DNA from: an uncultured Oscillospiraceae bacterium
Lineage (GTDB): Bacteria; Bacillota; Clostridia; Oscillospirales; Ruminococcaceae
Reading direction: 5' to 3'
Length of the DNA stretch: 64,000 nt
Assembly (NCBI GenBank): GCA_910587465.1
Contig: CAJUMS010000005.1
Coordinates: 1-64,000 of the forward strand
Both the position numbers and the translations under genes were made by a program. Of this stretch, positions 60,446 to 64,000 are shown one piece after another; the stretch's first letter is position 1; every line of letters begins with the position of its first letter. The notes beneath the pieces were generated by a model. That model made no database searches. It was given only the letters and a program-made list of their open reading frames with translations, and was not told the origin of the DNA.

Positions 60446-62200
60446 ATCGGGCAGCATATACTTCGCTTTATATTGATTAAACTCATCCATGAATTCGGAT
60501 TTGTCCAGACGTTTCAGCTCGTTCATATACTCGTGAGTATCCATACTGTTTTCCTTTATCTGAATAAGGCACACCGCGATATTCGAGCAGTGATCGGAAA
60601 CCCGCTCAAAATTCGTGAGCAGGTCTTGAAGGATAAAGCCAAGCTCGATTGTACACACGCCGTCGCGCAGGCGCTTTACATGACGGTTCTTCAGCTCGGT
60701 GCGCAGACCGTCGATAACGTCCTCAAGCGGTTCTACTTCCTTTGCGAGAGCGACGTCAAACGTTGTAAACGAGTTTATTGACATCTCCAGAATTTCAGTG
60801 ACCGCTTTTATCATAATGCTGACTTCCTCTTCGGCTGCGGGTGAAAAGCGAACCTTTTTGGTATGCATTTCCTCGGCTGCCTCCATTATGTTCACGGCAT
60901 GGTCGGAAATGCGTTCCAGATCGCCGATGGTGTGCAGCAGATTGGAAACGACCTGACTGTCGTTTACGGACAGATCTTTTGAAGATATCTTGAGAATATA
61001 TGAGCCGATGTTGTCCTCGTAGAGGTCAATAGTATTTTCGTTGTCTGCGACCTCCTGTGCAATCTCTTTATCGTACTTCGTCACCAATCCAAGCGACATA
61101 AGCAGCGTTTTCTTAGTGAGCTTAGCCATTTTGAAAGCCACATTCCTGCACTGCTCGATAGCAACGGAGGGGGTATTAAGAAAACGCTTGTCCAGCAGCG
61201 GGACTTCGTTGTCCTCGTCTCCGGGCTTGTCACGGACAGTAAGGCACGCAAGTTTTTCGAGCTGCTTTGTAAACGGCAGGAACAACAGTGTGACCAGAAG
61301 GTTAAAGCAGGTATGGATAACCGCGATACCCGTAGCTTCAAGCTGCTGCTCCATAAAAGGCAGGTCGATAAGCGCGTTTACCAGATAAAACAGCGAGAGG
61401 AACACTATCGTACCTATAACGTTGAAGTACAGATGGACGATAGCCACACGCTTTGCGGACTTGTTAGCGCCGATAGACGAAATAAGCGCCGTAACGCACG
61501 AGCCAATGTTCTGACCGAGGATTATCGGCAGGGCGATCTGATAGGTGATGGTCCCCGTCTCGCGTGCCAATGTCTGCAAAATACCGATAGACACCGACGA
61601 TGATTGCAGTATTGCTGTCAGTAATGCTCCGACAAGTACGCCGAGAAACGGATTGGTAAACATTACCATAAATTCCCGAAAAGCCGCGTTATCCTTTAAT
61701 CCTTCCGCCGCGTTCGACATCATATTCATACCGAACATCAACAGCGAAAATCCTAGCAGTATAGTACCGAACGTTCTCTTTCTGTCCGATTTTGTAAACA
61801 TTACCAGCACAACGCCGATAATAGCAAGCACGGGAGTGAAAAAATCGGGACTGAAAACCGCCATTATACCGTTTCCCTTAAGACCCGAGAGGCTGAGTAT
61901 CCAGCCCGTCGCGGTGGTACCGATATTCGCGCCCATAATAACGCCGATAGCCTGCGAAAGCTTCATTATACCCGAGTTAACAAATCCAACCAGCATGACG
62001 GTGGTAGCCGCCGAGGATTGAATGAGCGCCGTAACGCCTGCGCCGAGAGCCACGCCCTTAAAGGGGTTTGAAGTCATCTTCTCGAGCCAGTTTTCGAGCT
62101 TGCCGCCCGCAAATTTTTCCAGTGCCGCAGACAGCGTATGCATTCCGAACATAAACACGGCAAGCCCGCCGAGCATTGCCAAAAGATCCTGAACAGTCAT
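60443..62200 (-). CDS. Na/Pi cotransporter with PhoU domain
   Basis: 585 aa. N-terminal NptA/PNaS transporter with two inverted repeats marked by ALIQSSAATTVMLVGFVNSGI (about 59-79) and AILQSSSVSIGILQTLA (about 196-212), eight or so helices to about 310. The cytoplasmic PhoU-like helical domain (about 345-560) has DLERISDHAVNI and NFERVSDHCSNI. Imports phosphate with sodium. Confidence 0.93.
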   Translation of the reverse strand: MTVQDLLAMLGGLAVFMFGMHTLSAALEKFAGGKLENWLEKMTSNPFKGVALGAGVTALIQSSAATTVMLVGFVNSGIMKLSQAIGVIMGANIGTTATGWILSLSGLKGNGIMAVFSPDFFTPVLAIIGVVLVMFTKSDRKRTFGTILLGFSLLMFGMNMMSNAAEGLKDNAAFREFMVMFTNPFLGVLVGALLTAILQSSSVSIGILQTLARETGTITYQIALPIILGQNIGSCVTALISSIGANKSAKRVAIVHLYFNVIGTIVFLSLFYLVNALIDLPFMEQQLEATGIAVIHTCFNLLVTLLFLPFTKQLEKLACLTVRDKPGDEDNEVPLLDKRFLNTPSVAIEQCRNVAFKMAKLTKKTLLMSLGLVTKYDKEIAQEVADNENTIDLYEDNIGSYILKISSKDLSVNDSQVVSNLLHTIGDLERISDHAVNIMEAAEEMHTKKVRFSPAAEEEVSIMIKAVTEILEMSINSFTTFDVALAKEVEPLEDVIDGLRTELKNRHVKRLRDGVCTIELGFILQDLLTNFERVSDHCSNIAVCLIQIKENSMDTHEYMNELKRLDKSEFMDEFNQYKAKYMLPD

Positions 62201-62293
62201 ATCAAAACTCCTGTTGTACTAAAGATTGGTTGTAGCCAATCTTTTGGCGATCTTTCTTTATCGCCGTTTCGTCAAATTTTTTTGTACATATTC

Positions 62294-62322
62294 ATTATAC
62301 AGGATTTTTTCGGAATTGTATA
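62294..62322 (-). promoter_or_regulatory. Promoter of Na/Pi cotransporter
   Basis: On the minus strand TATACA (62322-62317), 17-bp spacer, TATAAT (62299-62294). The leader contains hairpins aagattgg / ccaatctt and ggcgat / atcgcc. Confidence 0.55.
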
Positions 62323-62356
62323 GGGGTTTTTTCGGATTTTCAGGATTTTTTCAAAG

Positions 62357-62617
62357 TTAATCGTTTACATCTTCAGAACGCGGGTAAGGTTCCGGAACGT
62401 CGGTCAGTCCGAGCAGATAGTCCGCGCTTACATTATAAAGCTTTGCGAGCGTTATAATATGTCTTACGGGTATCTCTTGGCTTGTTTTAGGATTTTCGCT
62501 TTCGTATTTCCAGATTTGTTGTTGAGTTGTGTTCAAAATCTCACCAATTTGCTTTTGTGTATATCCGTTTTGCGTGCGCACATATTTTAATATTATAGGT
62601 ATAGTATTAACTTTCAT
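62357..62617 (-). CDS. XRE-family transcription regulator
   Basis: 86-aa helix-turn-helix protein: LKYVRTQNGYTQKQIGEILNTTQQQIWKYESE is the DNA-binding unit, followed by IITLAKLYNVSADYLLGLTD. TTGGAGGTAG precedes the ATG. Divergent from the 96-aa gene, with overlapping promoters, so it may control both. Confidence 0.9.
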   Translation of the reverse strand: MKVNTIPIILKYVRTQNGYTQKQIGEILNTTQQQIWKYESENPKTSQEIPVRHIITLAKLYNVSADYLLGLTDVPEPYPRSEDVND

Positions 62618-62675
62618 AAATCTACCTCCAAGATGTTATTATGTGTTTTAAGCGCGTTTTATTCGCTTTATAAAT

Positions 62676-62726
62676 ATTTTACATCTTATGAGAGGTATTG
62701 ACAATTTCCCGAAAAGGTGTTATAAT
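62676..62726. promoter_or_regulatory. Overlapping divergent promoters
   Basis: Plus: TTGACA (62698-62703), 17 bp, TATAAT (62721-62726). Minus: TTGTCA (62704-62699), 17 bp, TAAAAT (62681-62676). The two -35 boxes share five bases, so the two polymerases exclude each other. Confidence 0.75.
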
Positions 62727-62781
62727 AGTTAATAAATCCATATAGGATATTTTAAATCTAAAAAGGAGATAAAAAAGTAAA

Positions 62782-63072
62782 ATGATACAAGAACATCATT
62801 ACGATTTCACGAAGGAGATACAGATCGCTGTCGAAAAGTATGCGCTGCTTTCCGATATACAGCTTTGTGAGAAAATCGCCAGTATGAAAAACATAAATGA
62901 TAATCCCGGAACGATAGAGGGTATGGAGGCTTTGATGATGCGTTTGACCGTAATGCGCAAAAAGGCTCTCAACAGTCTTATGAAGTACGCCGAAATAAGG
63001 CTGGAAGAAGGTAATATAGGATTTGCTGCGGTCCTGAATGTTTTTGCGGTAAAGGAATTGTGTAATATGTAA
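62782..63072 (+). CDS. Small helical protein of unknown function
   Basis: 96 aa, all-helical by composition (VEKYALLSDIQLCEKIASMKN; EGMEALMMRLTVMRKKAL). No family recognised. AAGGAGA lies 12 bases before ATG. It may be under the divergent XRE regulator. Confidence 0.7.
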   Translation: MIQEHHYDFTKEIQIAVEKYALLSDIQLCEKIASMKNINDNPGTIEGMEALMMRLTVMRKKALNSLMKYAEIRLEEGNIGFAAVLNVFAVKELCNM

Positions 63073-63165
63073 CGCGCTGTACATTTTTGTTCTAAAAAGC
63101 CGCTTGTTTTTCTGTGAGAATTCAACAAAAATCGCCTTAAATCAGATAAAAGTTTGTGAATAATG

Positions 63166-63194
63166 TAGACATCTTTGAAATAATATGCTATAAT
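63166..63194 (+). promoter_or_regulatory. Promoter of cytidylate-kinase-like gene
   Basis: TAGACA (63166-63171), 17-bp spacer, TATAAT (63189-63194). The leader has the hairpin ggggta / tacccc at 63210-63227. Confidence 0.6.
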
Positions 63195-63248
63195 AACAGT
63201 AGATAAAACGGGGTAAAAAAATACCCCGACGAAAGCGAGGCGGTATTT

Positions 63249-63848
63249 ATGACTAATAAGATCATCACCATTACAAGACAATACGGGAGCGGAGGACGCG
63301 AGATAGGTCAGACGCTCGCCGAACAGCTCGGGATCGAGTTCTACGACAACAAGCTGCTCGACGTTGCGGCGGGCGACAGCGGTATCCACAAGTCGCATTT
63401 CGAGGAGAACGATGAGAAGCGCTCGAACAGCTTTCTGTATCTGCTCTCAACGACCTACGGTCAGGGCGGAGTTCCGTTTGACGACGCGCTGTTTTTCGCG
63501 CAGCTCAACGCCATTCAGAAGATCGCGTCTGAGCATTCCTGCGTTATTATCGGCCGCTGCGCCGACTACGCGCTCCGTGATTTCTCAGGTGTGGTCAACA
63601 TCTTCATAAGCGCACCGCTCGAGGTGAGGATAAAGCGCGCCATAGAGGTCTACGGGATAGGTGAAAAGCACGCTGCCGACTACGTAAAGCGCATAGACAA
63701 GCAGCGCACCTCCTATTATAATTACTACACCGACAAGCGATGGGGTACTCCTCAGAACTATCATCTCTGTCTCGACAGCTCCGCGCTCGGAATTGACGGT
63801 TCGGTGGTGCTGCTGAGGCAGTTTCTCGATGATTTCTACAACAGGTAA
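63249..63848 (+). CDS. Cytidylate kinase-like protein
   Basis: 199 aa. P-loop TRQYGSGGREIGQ at about 9-21, LGIEFYDNKLL, CVIIGRCADYAL near 98, VFISAPLEVRIKR and the DYVKRIDKQRTSYYNYYT lid. This is the Cmk-like family (cytidylate kinase 2 type), often of uncertain substrate, not the canonical Cmk. Confidence 0.88.
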   Translation: MTNKIITITRQYGSGGREIGQTLAEQLGIEFYDNKLLDVAAGDSGIHKSHFEENDEKRSNSFLYLLSTTYGQGGVPFDDALFFAQLNAIQKIASEHSCVIIGRCADYALRDFSGVVNIFISAPLEVRIKRAIEVYGIGEKHAADYVKRIDKQRTSYYNYYTDKRWGTPQNYHLCLDSSALGIDGSVVLLRQFLDDFYNR

Positions 63849-63853
63849 AAATT

Positions 63854-63891
63854 AAGCGTTCTCCCGCTATGTGGCGTGAGAACGCTTTTTT
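63854..63891 (+). terminator. Terminator after cytidylate-kinase-like gene
   Basis: Hairpin aagcgttctc / gagaacgctt followed by TTTT. It overlaps the stop of the convergent gene at the window end by one base. Confidence 0.85.
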
Positions 63892-64000
63892 CAGTTTATT
63901 TCTTTCAGCGTTTTGTATATCTGCTGCATTTTGACATCGGTAGCTGCTATTGTTTCCGCGCACTCCTTGAGCTGCGCCGCAAGATCGGCGGAGACCTCGG
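63891..64000 (-). CDS. C-terminal end of a gene cut by the window
   Basis: The last 36 codons of a minus-strand frame end in TGA at 63891-63893. The fragment reads VSADLAAQLKECAETIAATD and then QQIYKTLKEIN, a helix rich in charged residues. Too short to identify. Confidence 0.55.
   Translation of the reverse strand, partial: EVSADLAAQLKECAETIAATDVKMQQIYKTLKEIN

Noticed and set aside
1..64000. CRISPR arrays.
   Set aside because: No regularly spaced direct repeats and no cas genes were seen on reading the window.

Overview
The window looks like a contig end from a low-to-mid GC Gram-positive anaerobe of the Clostridia, probably an Oscillospirales (Ruminococcaceae-type) gut commensal. The reasons are near-consensus sigma-A promoters with 17-bp spacers, AGGAGG ribosome sites with many TTG/GTG starts, rubredoxins, a PPi-type phosphofructokinase, an SRP RNA-dnaX-ybaB-recR block, a cell-wall protein with a degenerate sorting signal, and MsmX-dependent sugar ABC importers. 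The genus is inferred. The first 48 bases are Illumina adapter, not genome.

Layout. 0.1-7.2 kb: a rubredoxin, a MoxR ATPase with several tiny to small membrane proteins, an MsmX-type ABC ATPase, a DUF4830 protein, a transglutaminase-like lipoprotein, a second rubredoxin and a PHP phosphatase. 7.3-15.9 kb: ribosome hibernation factor, uridine phosphorylase, SRP RNA, dnaX, ybaB, comEC, recR, a metallo-hydrolase and comFB.

16.0-30.5 kb is the most striking part. A PdaB-like polysaccharide deacetylase gene is cut in two, exactly inside its NodB motif 4, by a 13,486-bp element. The element carries a large serine recombinase at its right end. Its ends, joined, give a symmetric attP-like site (18-bp inverted arms, 7-bp spacers, GA core). 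Precise removal at GA rebuilds an in-frame 337-codon deacetylase with an intact DSIDW motif. This is the arrangement of skin-type intervening elements that are excised during sporulation. The cargo is unusual for such an element: trkA-trkH potassium uptake, a hybrid histidine kinase, an aldo/keto reductase, an IS110 insertion, PPi-PFK, structured noncoding DNA, and a 46-aa ORF coupled to the recombinase that could be its directionality factor.

30.5-45 kb: a palindrome-rich spacer, tRNA-Arg(CCU), a secreted wall protein, and a 12-kb operon with a CBM-bearing solute-binding protein, two permease pairs, an NHL/TPR membrane protein, a YIP1-type protein and a DUF5696 protein. It has no ATPase; the MsmX-like protein at 2.9-4.0 kb is the likely motor.

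45-55 kb: rnhA, queH, then one operon in which a VWA/metallopeptidase-like protein and an AAA ATPase bracket four tandem ankyrin-like/LRR_5 paralogues, two of them decayed. 55-64 kb: flavin reductase, ApbE, a copper module (csoR, copA with a fused copZ), an HxlR regulator divergent from a nitroreductase, a Na/Pi cotransporter, an XRE regulator, a cytidylate-kinase-like protein and a gene cut by the window end.

The start sites given are chosen from visible ribosome sites and often differ from the longest possible frame.
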